64,000 nucleotides of DNA from the NCBI GenBank assembly GCA_012729635.1, contig JAAYCT010000009.1:1-64000 (forward strand). Reading direction: 5' to 3'. Shown here piece after piece: positions 18,548 to 27,545 of the stretch. Position numbers and translations under genes: made by a program. The notes beneath the pieces are model-generated. The model was not told the DNA's origin. It worked only from the letters and a program-made list of their open reading frames with translations, and searched no databases. The stretch's first letter is position 1, and every line of letters starts with the position of its first letter. This DNA comes from Clostridiaceae bacterium. GTDB taxonomy: Bacteria; Bacillota; Clostridia; Saccharofermentanales; Saccharofermentanaceae.

Positions 18548-19015
18548 ATGGCACTCAGAGAAATTGTGACGGTCGGGGACGAAGTCCTTCGGAAGCGCGC
18601 AAGAGAAGTTTCTTCCTTTGATGCAAAGCTGGGGATTCTTTTGGACGATATGACCGAGACGATGAAATACGATAACCGCGGGATCGGATTGGCTGCCCCT
18701 CAGGTTGGAGTGTTGCGGCGTGTATTTGTTGTGGACGTCGGAGATGAGAACGGATTGATGGAGTTTGTCAATCCGGAAATTATTACGACGGAAGGATCGG
18801 TTATCAGTGAAGAGGGGTGTCTGTCGGTACCGGGGAGATCCGGTTGCGTGAACCGACCGGAACGAATCATTGTTCGGGCGCATAACCGATCGGGTGAGCC
18901 TTTTGAACTAAAGGCCGAAGGGTTACTTGCCATATGTATATGCCATGAGAGCGACCATCTGGACGGCGTTCTGTTTATCGATAAATTAACGGAACAGGAA
19001 GAAGCCACGGATTGA
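18548..19015 (+). CDS. def: Peptide deformylase
   Basis: Removes the formyl group from nascent proteins; 155 aa. The three active-site motifs are intact: GIGLAAPQ, EEGCLSVP with the metal Cys, and CHESDHLDG with the two His ligands and the catalytic Glu. The ATG at 18548 aligns with the family start. AAGGGG (18535-18540) is upstream, and a GTG two codons earlier is a minor alternative. Its stop overlaps the TTG start of fmt, so formylation and deformylation enzymes are translationally coupled. Confidence 0.97.
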   Translation: MALREIVTVGDEVLRKRAREVSSFDAKLGILLDDMTETMKYDNRGIGLAAPQVGVLRRVFVVDVGDENGLMEFVNPEIITTEGSVISEEGCLSVPGRSGCVNRPERIIVRAHNRSGEPFELKAEGLLAICICHESDHLDGVLFIDKLTEQEEATD

Positions 19016-19983
19016 ACGCGCGCATAATTTTCATGGGAACACCCGTATTTGCTTCCGTTGTGTTGGAACGTCTCGTTCGAACCGGATACAAAGTTGTCTT
19101 GTGCATCACTCAACCCGATAAACCTTCGGGAAGGAAGATGATCATGACACCGCCTCCTGTAAAGGAAACGGCCGAATCTGCGGGGATTCCGGTTTTTCAG
19201 CCGCAACGACTCCGGGAACCTTCGGTGGAAGATCAAATCCGGGCTTTTCGTCCGGATTTAATCGTGACCGCCGCATACGGGAAAATTCTTCCCGCTTCAA
19301 TATTAAATATCCCGGAAAAGGGCTGTTTGAATGTTCATGGTTCTCTTCTGCCGCAGTATCGAGGGGCGGCTCCGATACAATGGTCGATTCTGAACGGAGA
19401 TACACGCACCGGTGTCACCATTATGAAGATGGATGAAGGCATGGACACCGGACCGGTGTTGCGGTTTGCCGTCTGCCCCATCGGTGCGGATGAAAATGCG
19501 GGTACGCTTACTCAAAAGCTTGCTTTGCTCGGTGCGGAGTTGCTCGCTGAAACAATACCCGGCTACCTTGACGGATCCATTACTCCGATTGCTCAGAAAG
19601 AATCCGGAGTGACATACGCTCCTCCGATCATGAAAGAACAAGGGGAAATTAATTGGAATAATACCGCCGAGTCCATCCACAATCAAATCCGCGGATTGTC
19701 GGAATGGCCGGGGGCATACTCGGAATATAGAGGAAAACGGATCAAAATCTATTGCTCCTTGCTACCGAAGGATCCGGATCGATTGATTCGGGAGTACCCA
19801 CCCGGAGAAGAAAAGCCTCTGCCGGGAACGGTCATTTGTGCTCGAAAAGAAGTTCTCGCGGTGATGTGCAAGGATTCTCCGTTGTTGCTTACCTGCATTC
19901 AACCCGAGTCATGCAGGAAAATGCAATCGGCGGAATGCGCACATAATTTCGCCGTCTCGGATCGTTTCGGTGATTCTTTATGA
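19012..19983 (+). CDS. fmt: Methionyl-tRNA formyltransferase
   Basis: Formylates initiator Met-tRNA with 10-formyl-THF; 323 aa. FMGTPVFAS at the N-terminus, LNVHGSLLPQYRGAAPIQW (catalytic Asn and His region) and MDEGMDTGPVL are typical. The C-terminal OB-like domain follows. The start is TTG at 19012, the only one that includes the first beta strand, and it overlaps the def stop by four bases. The stop overlaps the rsmB ATG (ATGA). Confidence 0.95.
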   Translation: MNARIIFMGTPVFASVVLERLVRTGYKVVLCITQPDKPSGRKMIMTPPPVKETAESAGIPVFQPQRLREPSVEDQIRAFRPDLIVTAAYGKILPASILNIPEKGCLNVHGSLLPQYRGAAPIQWSILNGDTRTGVTIMKMDEGMDTGPVLRFAVCPIGADENAGTLTQKLALLGAELLAETIPGYLDGSITPIAQKESGVTYAPPIMKEQGEINWNNTAESIHNQIRGLSEWPGAYSEYRGKRIKIYCSLLPKDPDRLIREYPPGEEKPLPGTVICARKEVLAVMCKDSPLLLTCIQPESCRKMQSAECAHNFAVSDRFGDSL

Positions 19984-21362
19984 GTTTGCGTCGTACGGAT
20001 CCGAGAGAAGTATGTTTTGATATGCTTTTTGAAGTATACGAAAAGGGCGGATACGCTCAGCTGGTCGTGAATCAGAGCGTACGAAAGACTCCTTTTCTGA
20101 ACGATCGGGATAAAAGCTTCGCGATCGCTATTTTTTACGGAGTCATCACCCGAACGTTCACCATCGATTATCTGATTGAACAAATCGCTCACCGAAAGGT
20201 CGAGACTCTGGATCCGTCCGTAAGAATTGCTTTGCGAATGGGGATCTGGCAAATCCTTTTTTCCGAATCAATCCCCGAATACGCCGCGGTCCATACATCG
20301 GTCAAAATCGTTTCATCGCGCAATAACCCCGGTGGGAAATCATTAGTAAATGCCGTCCTGAGGGTTGTTGGTCAGAATCGAATCTTTTGGAAAGAAGAAA
20401 TCAGTCGGGCCAAGCCGTACGTTCGCTTTTCTCTCAGTAAAGAAATCGCGGGGCTTCTGATCAAGTGGTACGGCGAGGCAAAGGCGAACTCCATTGCGGA
20501 TGCCATGCTTGGTGATGCGCGGGTTACGGCTCGCGTAAACGTTTTAAAAAATACCCGTGAAGAATTGGTCGATCTTCTCAAGTCGGAAGGCGTCTCAGCA
20601 AAAGAAGGACTTTTTTGCGAACAGGCGTTGAACCTTTCGCTGAACGGAATGTCCGTCGAGGATCTCAAGACGTTTCGTGACGGGCGGTTTATGATTCAGG
20701 ATGAAGCTGCGATGCTTACGGGAATCGTTGCGCATCCTCATTCCGGGCAACGGATTCTTGATGTCTGTGCCGCTCCGGGCGGAAAAAGCTGCCATTTGGC
20801 TGAGCTTTCGTTGGATCAAAGTGAAGTCCTTGCTCTGGATAATCACGAGAGTCGGCTCCGACTGATAAACGATAACGCCCATCGTCTCGGTATCCGATCG
20901 ATTCGTACGGGCTTATCCGACGCGACGAATCCGGACACGGAGATCACCGGTCCGGAAAAAAGTTATGATCTTGTGTTGGCGGATGTTCCCTGCAGCGGAT
21001 TGGGGCTTCTCATGCGAAAGCCGGATATTCGAATCCGTTTGAGTTATGAGCGTATTCAATCGATGATTAAGCTTCAGAAAGAAATTCTTCTGAAATCTTC
21101 TGCCTATGTTGCGCCCGGAAAAACACTTGTTTACAGTACATGTACGATTAATCCAGAGGAGAACGAAAATCAAGTCGGTTCCTTTATTAACGAGAATCCT
21201 GACTTTGAAATAACGTCCATATCAGAGGACCTTCCGGCAGAGCTTCTTTCCGGAAACGAGAGAAATAAGAGGGAAGCACAGTTCGGATCAATCCTTCTCC
21301 TTCCGGATGAGGTTGCCTGTGACGGCTTTTTTATCGCGAAAATGAGGCGTAAGAGTGACTGA
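19980..21362 (+). CDS. rsmB: 16S rRNA (cytosine-967-C5) methyltransferase
   Basis: 460 aa. An N-terminal NusB-like RNA-binding domain (about 1-140) leads to a Rossmann methyltransferase. The SAM site is VCAAPGGKSCHLAE. The two catalytic cysteines lie in ADVPCSGLG and YSTCTINPEENE. ATG at 19980 overlaps the fmt stop, and its own stop lies inside rlmN, which starts 8 bases before the end. Confidence 0.95.
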   Translation: MSLRRTDPREVCFDMLFEVYEKGGYAQLVVNQSVRKTPFLNDRDKSFAIAIFYGVITRTFTIDYLIEQIAHRKVETLDPSVRIALRMGIWQILFSESIPEYAAVHTSVKIVSSRNNPGGKSLVNAVLRVVGQNRIFWKEEISRAKPYVRFSLSKEIAGLLIKWYGEAKANSIADAMLGDARVTARVNVLKNTREELVDLLKSEGVSAKEGLFCEQALNLSLNGMSVEDLKTFRDGRFMIQDEAAMLTGIVAHPHSGQRILDVCAAPGGKSCHLAELSLDQSEVLALDNHESRLRLINDNAHRLGIRSIRTGLSDATNPDTEITGPEKSYDLVLADVPCSGLGLLMRKPDIRIRLSYERIQSMIKLQKEILLKSSAYVAPGKTLVYSTCTINPEENENQVGSFINENPDFEITSISEDLPAELLSGNERNKREAQFGSILLLPDEVACDGFFIAKMRRKSD

Positions 21363-22398
21363 AAAACTATTTATCCTGGATATGTCTTCCGAAAACTGGG
21401 AGGAGTGGGTGCAAAGCCACGGGTTCCCCAGATTCCGTGCGGATCAGATATTTGCGTGGCTTATCAAAGGAGTCATTCGTCCGAATGAGATGACGAATTT
21501 GCCCCGGGGGATAACGGAGGCCTTGGAAAATGACTTTAATTCGGAGGCATTTGTTGTTGACAAAGAAACGATTTCAAAAATCGACGGGACGCGAAAATTC
21601 GTTTTTCGTCTCGGAGATCAAAATCGGATTGAAACCGTTTGGATGAAATATCGCTTTGGTAATTCCGTTTGTATTTCTTCACAGGCGGGATGCAAGATGG
21701 GATGCGCATTTTGTGCTTCCGCTCATGCCGGATTCGGTCGCGATCTTACTGCGGGTGAGATGCTTGGACAAGTGCTTGTTCCCGCCCGAATCACGTCAGA
21801 ACGGGTTTCACGGGTCGTGGTTATGGGAATCGGTGAGCCTTTTGACAATTATGATCAACTGATTGCTTTTCTTGATATGGCCAACTCCCCGAAAGGCCTG
21901 AATCTCGGCGCCCGACACATTACCGTTTCAACTTGCGGACTGGTGCCTCAAATGATAGAATTCATGTGTGTCAATAAGCAGGTGAATCTTTCGGTTTCCC
22001 TGCATGCGGCCAATGACGATTTGCGGTCTCAACTGATGCCCGTCAATAAGAAGTATTCGCTGGATCAACTGATTTCTGCGGCCAGGGAATATGTCGAAAA
22101 GACCGGCAGAAGGATTACTTTCGAATATGCCCTTCTCAACGGGATTAATGATTCCGTTGCGGATGCCGGTCAGTTGGCCGTATTGCTTAAAGGGATCAAC
22201 GCTCATATTAATCTGATTGCGGCCAACGAGTTTCCGGGAACTTCCTTCTCAAGAAGCCCTCAGAAGGTCGTAAACGCATTTCGGAGTGAATTGGAGAGGC
22301 TCGGCATGAACGTTACGGTTCGCAGGGAAATGGGATCGGACATTATGGCCGCTTGCGGACAGCTTCGCAGAGGGCTCGGAGAGATCGAAAAAAAATGA
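21355..22398 (+). CDS. rlmN: Dual-specificity 23S rRNA A2503 / tRNA A37 methyltransferase
   Basis: Radical SAM enzyme making 2-methyladenosine; 347 aa. The cluster ligands are in CKMGCAFCAS (CxxxCxxC). GIGEPFDNYD and STCGLVP are family motifs, and a C-terminal Cys is present in MAACGQL. GTG at 21355 overlaps rsmB by 8 bases. The stop overlaps the ATG of prpC. Confidence 0.95.
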   Translation: MTEKLFILDMSSENWEEWVQSHGFPRFRADQIFAWLIKGVIRPNEMTNLPRGITEALENDFNSEAFVVDKETISKIDGTRKFVFRLGDQNRIETVWMKYRFGNSVCISSQAGCKMGCAFCASAHAGFGRDLTAGEMLGQVLVPARITSERVSRVVVMGIGEPFDNYDQLIAFLDMANSPKGLNLGARHITVSTCGLVPQMIEFMCVNKQVNLSVSLHAANDDLRSQLMPVNKKYSLDQLISAAREYVEKTGRRITFEYALLNGINDSVADAGQLAVLLKGINAHINLIAANEFPGTSFSRSPQKVVNAFRSELERLGMNVTVRREMGSDIMAACGQLRRGLGEIEKK

Positions 22399-23150
22399 GA
22401 TACGCCAGTGCGACGGATAAAGGAATGGTTCGCGAGAAGAACGAGGATTTTCACGCTATATTAAGCGTGGGAGACAGTGGCGTGTTTGTCGTTGCGGACG
22501 GAATGGGCGGTCATGCGGTCGGAGAGATTGCAAGCAGGACCGCCGTCGAATTTGCCTTGTCTACTTTGCCGCACGAACTCGAAAAAGCCCGTTCGATCGA
22601 AGAAATCGAACATTTGCTTGAGGAAACGATCGAAAAGGCGAATGTTCGTGTTTATCTTCAATCATTGGATAATAAGGACTATCGCGGTATGGGGACGACA
22701 TTGACATTGGCGGTTTTCCGTCATTGGCGCCTCTACATATCTCATATCGGAGATTGTCGTGTTTACCTTCTTCACGGAGGATCATTGGAACGGCTCACTG
22801 TTGATCATACCCTGGTTCAGGAGCTGGTCGAAATGGGTTCCATTTCCGAAAAAGAAGCCGAGAAGCATCCGAAAAGACATGTTCTTGTGCGATCTTTGGG
22901 TGTCAATGAATACATGAAGCCGGATACATATTCCTTTGATATCTCCGAAGGTGATTTGATTTTGATGTGTACGGACGGGCTTTACGGATATGTTGAGGAG
23001 GAAATGATTCGTAAAATAATGAAAAGGCATAAGAATCTGGATTCCTGTGTTCAGCAGTTGATTGATGCGGCAAATGCCGCGGGAGGTTCAGACAATATTA
23101 CCGCGATACTGATTCACTGCGCGATGGATAAGAATAAGGAGACGGTATGA
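22395..23150 (+). CDS. prpC: PP2C-family Ser/Thr protein phosphatase
   Basis: Cytosolic metal-dependent phosphatase that reverses PrkC phosphorylation; 251 aa. Motifs in order: REKNEDF, VVADGMGGHAVGE (metal Asp and Gly), HIGDCRVYLL, LILMCTDGLYGYVE and GGSDNITAIL. The ATG at 22395 overlaps the rlmN stop and matches the family N-terminus (RYASATDKGMVREKNED); earlier in-frame starts lie inside rlmN. The kinase gene overlaps its end, so phosphatase and kinase are coupled. Confidence 0.96.
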   Translation: MRYASATDKGMVREKNEDFHAILSVGDSGVFVVADGMGGHAVGEIASRTAVEFALSTLPHELEKARSIEEIEHLLEETIEKANVRVYLQSLDNKDYRGMGTTLTLAVFRHWRLYISHIGDCRVYLLHGGSLERLTVDHTLVQELVEMGSISEKEAEKHPKRHVLVRSLGVNEYMKPDTYSFDISEGDLILMCTDGLYGYVEEEMIRKIMKRHKNLDSCVQQLIDAANAAGGSDNITAILIHCAMDKNKETV

Positions 23151-25261
23151 GCAGTGCTGTTCAAGGCCCCGAGGGTAAAATACTCGGCGGAAGATATCAA
23201 ATTGCCAAACTGATCGGTACGGGAGGAATGGCAAACGTTTATCTTGCTTCGGATCTCGCATCCGGGGCAACGGTCGCGATCAAGATTCTCAAACCCGAAT
23301 TTTCCATCGATACGGAATTCATCAAACGATTTGATTCCGAGGCGAAGTCTGCCGCCGCATTGACGCACGCGAACATTGTCCGAGTCCTGGGAATCGGTCA
23401 AGAAGGCAATTTCCGATATATGGTTCAGGAGTTTGTTGACGGAATCACTTTGAAGGAGTTGATTCGACAGAACGGTCGCCTGGATTGGAGAATTGCCGTT
23501 CCCATTGCGATACAGGTCGGATTGGCACTGGATCACGCGCATCAGAACGGTATCGTTCACCGGGATATCAAGCCGCATAATATTATGGTTACCAGGGATC
23601 GGATCGCGAAGGTAACGGATTTCGGGATTGCGCGGGCGGCGACGAGTAATACGATTACGTTGACCTCCGGCGGCGCATTGGGTTCGGTTCATTATTTTTC
23701 CCCCGAGCAGGCCAGAGGGGCGATGGTCGGTCCCCCTTCGGATATCTACTCAATGGGTGTTATGCTTTTCGAGATGGTGACCGGTCGGCTGCCGTTTGAC
23801 GGCGATACTCCGGTAGCCGTTGCGGTAAAGCATTTGCAGGAGCCGATTCCGCTCGCTTCGGGATTTGTTCCGGGTGTTCCAAACGGACTGGACGCAATCA
23901 TTCAAAAAAGTATGCAAAAATCGACGGAGGCACGATATTCTTCCATTCGCGAGATGGTTTCCGAACTGGACTCGCTGATGATTGATCCGAACGGAACGTA
24001 CGGAGTCGTTACGCAACAGGAAGCATATGAAACGACCACCAACCAGATGCCATCCATGCGTCAGGAGCCGAATTACTCCAAACTCCGTGACATCGAACGA
24101 TCCATCGAAAAAAGGCGTCGCTCCCGATTGAAGGATAATATTCTGGTCTTGGTGCTGGTAACCGTGATTATCGGTGTTCTGATCGGTGTGGTCGCTTTGG
24201 TGGGAGAAACGCTTTCGGGAACAATCAACCGGAAAACGACGCCCTCATTTGTCGTGGAAAACTATGTCGGAAGATCGATTAACGAAGTGTTGGAAATTTT
24301 TAAGGCGCAGGGATTTACCAATTTCGATTATAAGTACGAACCTCGCTCCGATTACGCGCCCAATATCATTTTCGAACAGAGTCATCCGCCCGGCGAGGTC
24401 ATCAAGTCGACGAGTAATAAATTGATTCTTAAGGTCAGTAAAGCGGTCGATTCTATTGTTCTGGAAGACTATCGCGGAATGGACTACAGAACGGCGGAAA
24501 CGATTCTTCGCGCGATGGGGTTTGTCGTTTCCGTCAGCCCCGAGATCAACGATTCACTGGAGCCCGGGATGGTCATCCGGACCGACCCTCCTTCGGGAAC
24601 GCCGGTCAAGAACGGAAGTCAGATCACTCTGATTTACAGTATTCAATCCGAACGCATCACCGTTCCGAAACTGATTAATCTCACGCTTGAAGCCGCGATT
24701 CGGATCTTGGAACAAAACGATCTCGTTTTGGGTCCGGTTGAAGTCAGCCCGGCAGCGGAAGGTTTGTCTCAAAAAGAGCAGTATGTTCTATTAACGGATC
24801 CTCCGGAGGGAACGCCCGTCAACCGTAAATCGTCAATCAAGCTTTATGTCGGGACATATGAGGATGCTCAAAACGGAGGAACGCCGACACCGACACCGAC
24901 ACCCGCCCCGCGCATTCTGACGGTTCTGGTGCATCCGAACGGGACGGGGACCGTTCATGGAGGCGGAACGATTTTGGAGGGGACTCAGGTGACCGTAACC
25001 GCTACCCCTGTGGAAGGATACGTTTTTTCCTCCTGGCAGGACATGGGAGGACAACCGGTTTCGACGTCCGCGGAGTATGCGTTCATTATGCCGATGCAGG
25101 ATCTGACACTTACGGCAATATTTATTCCGGCACCGACGGCAACACCGACGCTGACGCCGACATCGACACCGACGCCGACGCCGACGCCGTCGCCGTCACC
25201 GACACCGACGCTGACACCGTCACCGACACCGACCGAGTCGCCGGAACCGACACCGGAATAA
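23147..25261 (+). CDS. prkC: PASTA-domain Ser/Thr kinase PrkC with InlB-B-like repeat and Thr/Pro tail
   Basis: Membrane kinase that senses muropeptides or lipid II and controls wall growth; 704 aa. Kinase domain at about 16-275: GTGGMANVYLA loop, Lys in VAIKILK, HRDIKPHN catalytic loop, DFGIARA. Then a basic juxtamembrane stretch, one helix (about 331-353), and three PASTA domains (about 364-570). Unusually, after a TPTPTP linker (579-587) comes one repeat of InlB-B/Listeria-Bacteroides type (about 589-657; note GTVHGGGTILEGTQVTVTATP and FSSW) and a 45-residue Thr/Pro/Ser tail. Typical PrkC ends after PASTA. ATG overlaps prpC (ATGA). Confidence 0.95.
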   Translation: MSSAVQGPEGKILGGRYQIAKLIGTGGMANVYLASDLASGATVAIKILKPEFSIDTEFIKRFDSEAKSAAALTHANIVRVLGIGQEGNFRYMVQEFVDGITLKELIRQNGRLDWRIAVPIAIQVGLALDHAHQNGIVHRDIKPHNIMVTRDRIAKVTDFGIARAATSNTITLTSGGALGSVHYFSPEQARGAMVGPPSDIYSMGVMLFEMVTGRLPFDGDTPVAVAVKHLQEPIPLASGFVPGVPNGLDAIIQKSMQKSTEARYSSIREMVSELDSLMIDPNGTYGVVTQQEAYETTTNQMPSMRQEPNYSKLRDIERSIEKRRRSRLKDNILVLVLVTVIIGVLIGVVALVGETLSGTINRKTTPSFVVENYVGRSINEVLEIFKAQGFTNFDYKYEPRSDYAPNIIFEQSHPPGEVIKSTSNKLILKVSKAVDSIVLEDYRGMDYRTAETILRAMGFVVSVSPEINDSLEPGMVIRTDPPSGTPVKNGSQITLIYSIQSERITVPKLINLTLEAAIRILEQNDLVLGPVEVSPAAEGLSQKEQYVLLTDPPEGTPVNRKSSIKLYVGTYEDAQNGGTPTPTPTPAPRILTVLVHPNGTGTVHGGGTILEGTQVTVTATPVEGYVFSSWQDMGGQPVSTSAEYAFIMPMQDLTLTAIFIPAPTATPTLTPTSTPTPTPTPSPSPTPTLTPSPTPTESPEPTPE
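25126..25258 (+). repeat. Low-complexity ACACCG/ACGCCG tract coding the Thr/Pro tail of PrkC
   Basis: The 3' end of prkC is a run of near-repeats of CCGACA, CCGACG and CCGTCG, all codons for Pro, Thr and Ser. The unit is a multiple of three, so slippage would change tail length without frameshift. Shorter tracts of the same kind occur near 988-1037 and 24880-24905. Confidence 0.75.
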
Positions 25262-25266
25262 TCGGT

Positions 25267-26187
25267 ATGGACAGACAAGCTATGGGAGATAATGAAAAAG
25301 ATCCGATGTCCGATCCGACTACGGGAGTTATTGTTAAAGGCGTAGGCGGGCTGTATACCATCCGGGACGATGACGGGCATCGAATTCGTGCAAAACCCAG
25401 AGGAATTCTTCGAAGAAAGAGACTGGTGCCGACGGTAGGAGATCGGGTCGAATATGAATCTTCCGGAGACCCGGACATACCCTATGTGATTACTTCGATA
25501 TATCCGAGGAAGAACCTCATGCTTCGTCCTCCGATTTCAAATCTGGATGTTCTCGTTCTCACCTTTTCGACCCGACACCCGACGCCTTATTTTGAGTTGT
25601 TGGATAAGCTTCTGATTCTTTGTGCTCAGAATATGATTCATCCGCTCATATGGATAACAAAAATGGACTTGGACCCCGAATTGGGGGGGTATTTTCGATC
25701 CGTATACGAAAATGCCGGATATGATGTGGTTTGCTCGAGTCATTCGGAGCCAATCGATCCGAGTCTGTTTTCGCGATTTATCACCGGAAAGATTGTGGGG
25801 TTTGCCGGTCAATCCGGAGTCGGGAAGTCCACTTTATGCAATATGCTTACGGGTATCTCCGAAAGAGAGGTCGGGAAAATCAGTAATCGTCTGAACCGGG
25901 GAAAACACACGACGCGGCATGTAGAGCTTTATCCTTTCGGAGACGGATTCTTGGCGGATTCACCCGGATTTTCGAATCTGGATATTCTTCGTACAAAACT
26001 CTCTGAAAAGGACATCCTTCTCGGGTATAATGAATTGAGCAGAATTGCGGGGAAATGCCGGTTTGACAATTGTCTTCACATCGGAGAGAAGGGGTGCGCC
26101 ATTGATCAGACCGAAATGGATCCCGAGCGACTCCGGCGTTACCGCTCCCTGGTACGGGAAGCGATGGCGGACCTAAAAAAATATTGA
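25267..26187 (+). CDS. rsgA: Ribosome small subunit-dependent GTPase A
   Basis: Late 30S assembly GTPase; 306 aa. An N-terminal OB fold (about 14-80) leads to the circularly permuted GTPase: WITKMDLD (G4-like), GQSGVGKSTLCNML (P-loop), TTRHVEL (switch), DSPGF (G3). A C-terminal zinc motif has C and H ligands around CRFDNCLHIGEKGCAI. The ATG at 25267 is 6 bases after prkC with no clear ribosome site, so ATG 25282 or 25306 are alternatives. Its position after prkC is standard. Confidence 0.94.
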   Translation: MDRQAMGDNEKDPMSDPTTGVIVKGVGGLYTIRDDDGHRIRAKPRGILRRKRLVPTVGDRVEYESSGDPDIPYVITSIYPRKNLMLRPPISNLDVLVLTFSTRHPTPYFELLDKLLILCAQNMIHPLIWITKMDLDPELGGYFRSVYENAGYDVVCSSHSEPIDPSLFSRFITGKIVGFAGQSGVGKSTLCNMLTGISEREVGKISNRLNRGKHTTRHVELYPFGDGFLADSPGFSNLDILRTKLSEKDILLGYNELSRIAGKCRFDNCLHIGEKGCAIDQTEMDPERLRRYRSLVREAMADLKKY

Positions 26188-26208
26188 TGGAGGGGCAGGG
26201 AAATAACG

Positions 26209-26874
26209 ATGACAGAACCGTTGAAATATGAGGTGGCACCGTCAATACTGGCGGCAGATTTTGCCCGGCTCGGCGAAGAGATCGGGAAAGTGGAATCGGT
26301 TTCCGGGCGGATTCATGTCGATGTGATGGATGGACATTATGTGCCGAATCTGACCATCGGCGTTCCGGTTATTCGTTCCATCCGGAAGGTAACGGATTTG
26401 ATTTTAGATGTCCATCTCATGGTTACGGATCCGCTAAGATTTGTCGTTCCTTTTGCTGAAGCGGGATCGGACGTCATCACGGTTCATGTGGAAACTTTGG
26501 AGAACCCGATCGAGGCAATCGAATTGATCCGCTCCGTAGGAAAAAAAGCCGGATTATCGATCCATCCCGATACTCCCGTAGAGGTTCTTTTCCCTTATCT
26601 TGCCATGTTGGACAATGTATTGATTATGTCTGTCCGACCGGGCTTCGGCGGTCAGGAGTTTATGCCGGAAGCTATGGGGCGAATCCGTCGGATTCGAGCG
26701 GAGATGGATCGAATGAAAAGCAGCGCGACTTTATCCGTAGACGGGGGGATATCCAAAGAGAATGCCCGGGCTGTCGTAAACGCAGGGGGGAGAATATTAG
26801 TTATCGGAAGTGCGGTATTTGAGTCGATAAATCCGAAAAAGGCGGTTGAGGATATTTTGAAGTGCGCTATGTGA
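26209..26874 (+). CDS. rpe: Ribulose-phosphate 3-epimerase
   Basis: Interconverts ribulose 5-phosphate and xylulose 5-phosphate in the pentose phosphate pathway; 221 aa TIM barrel. APSILAADFARLGEE, HVDVMDGHYVPNLTIG, DVHLMV and SVRPGFGGQEF carry the metal and phosphate ligands. ATG 26209 with GGAGGGGCAGGG upstream. thiN starts 13 bases before its end. Confidence 0.96.
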   Translation: MTEPLKYEVAPSILAADFARLGEEIGKVESVSGRIHVDVMDGHYVPNLTIGVPVIRSIRKVTDLILDVHLMVTDPLRFVVPFAEAGSDVITVHVETLENPIEAIELIRSVGKKAGLSIHPDTPVEVLFPYLAMLDNVLIMSVRPGFGGQEFMPEAMGRIRRIRAEMDRMKSSATLSVDGGISKENARAVVNAGGRILVIGSAVFESINPKKAVEDILKCAM

Positions 26875-27545
26875 TTTTGTCGGGAGGCCGAAACATAGAT
26901 CTTGCGAAAGTCGCGTCCCGCATTCATTCGGATGATTATTTGCTTTGCGCGGACGAAGGCGCGGTACATGCCCGGAATATGGGGCTCATACCCCATAAAA
27001 TTATCGGTGATATGGATTCGATCGACCTGCGGACAAAGCGATGGGCCGAGAGAAATAATGTTGAGACCGAGGTTTTTCCCGAGGAAAAGGATAAGACCGA
27101 TTCGGAGCTTTGTCTGGAAGTTGTGCCCGAAAATGATACCGTTCTTTTTGTTTTACCTCTGTGCGGACGAATTGATCACGTAATATCCAATATAATGGTC
27201 GCCGCTAGGTATACGGCGGAGGGCAGAGATATCGTGCTTACGGACGGCCGAACCGACATTATACCGATATTCGGACCTTCCTCAAGGACATTTTGCGTTC
27301 CCGATGCTTTGGACCGGCTCGGAGCGAAGAAATTGATTGTATCGTTACTGCCTGTGTTCGGACGGGCAGAAGGCGTTTATACAACGGGTCTGTATTATTC
27401 GCTTGAAAATGATGCGCTCTGCCCGGGCCATTCGTTCGCCGTAAGCAACAAGCCGTCCGACGGGGTCGAAAGAATTTCCGTTTCACTTCAGTCCGGACTG
27501 CTTTTAGTTATTATCTCATCGGAAGATTCTGTGCATAAACCGTAA
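26862..27545 (+). CDS. thiN: Thiamine diphosphokinase
   Basis: Makes thiamine diphosphate from thiamine and ATP; 227 aa, standard. CADEGAVHARNMG, IGDMDSI and EKDKTDSELCLE are the Asp-rich family motifs, and GRIDHVISNI follows. The GTG start at 26862 lies within rpe. The last 58 bases are also the 3' end of the aminotransferase gene on the other strand. Last gene of the long + strand block that starts at priA. Confidence 0.92.
   Translation: MRYVILSGGRNIDLAKVASRIHSDDYLLCADEGAVHARNMGLIPHKIIGDMDSIDLRTKRWAERNNVETEVFPEEKDKTDSELCLEVVPENDTVLFVLPLCGRIDHVISNIMVAARYTAEGRDIVLTDGRTDIIPIFGPSSRTFCVPDALDRLGAKKLIVSLLPVFGRAEGVYTTGLYYSLENDALCPGHSFAVSNKPSDGVERISVSLQSGLLLVIISSEDSVHKP

Noticed and set aside
25126-25258. 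Possible CRISPR or minisatellite array
   Set aside because: Repeats are 6-base codon runs inside an open frame, without spacers of constant length; they encode the Thr/Pro tail.
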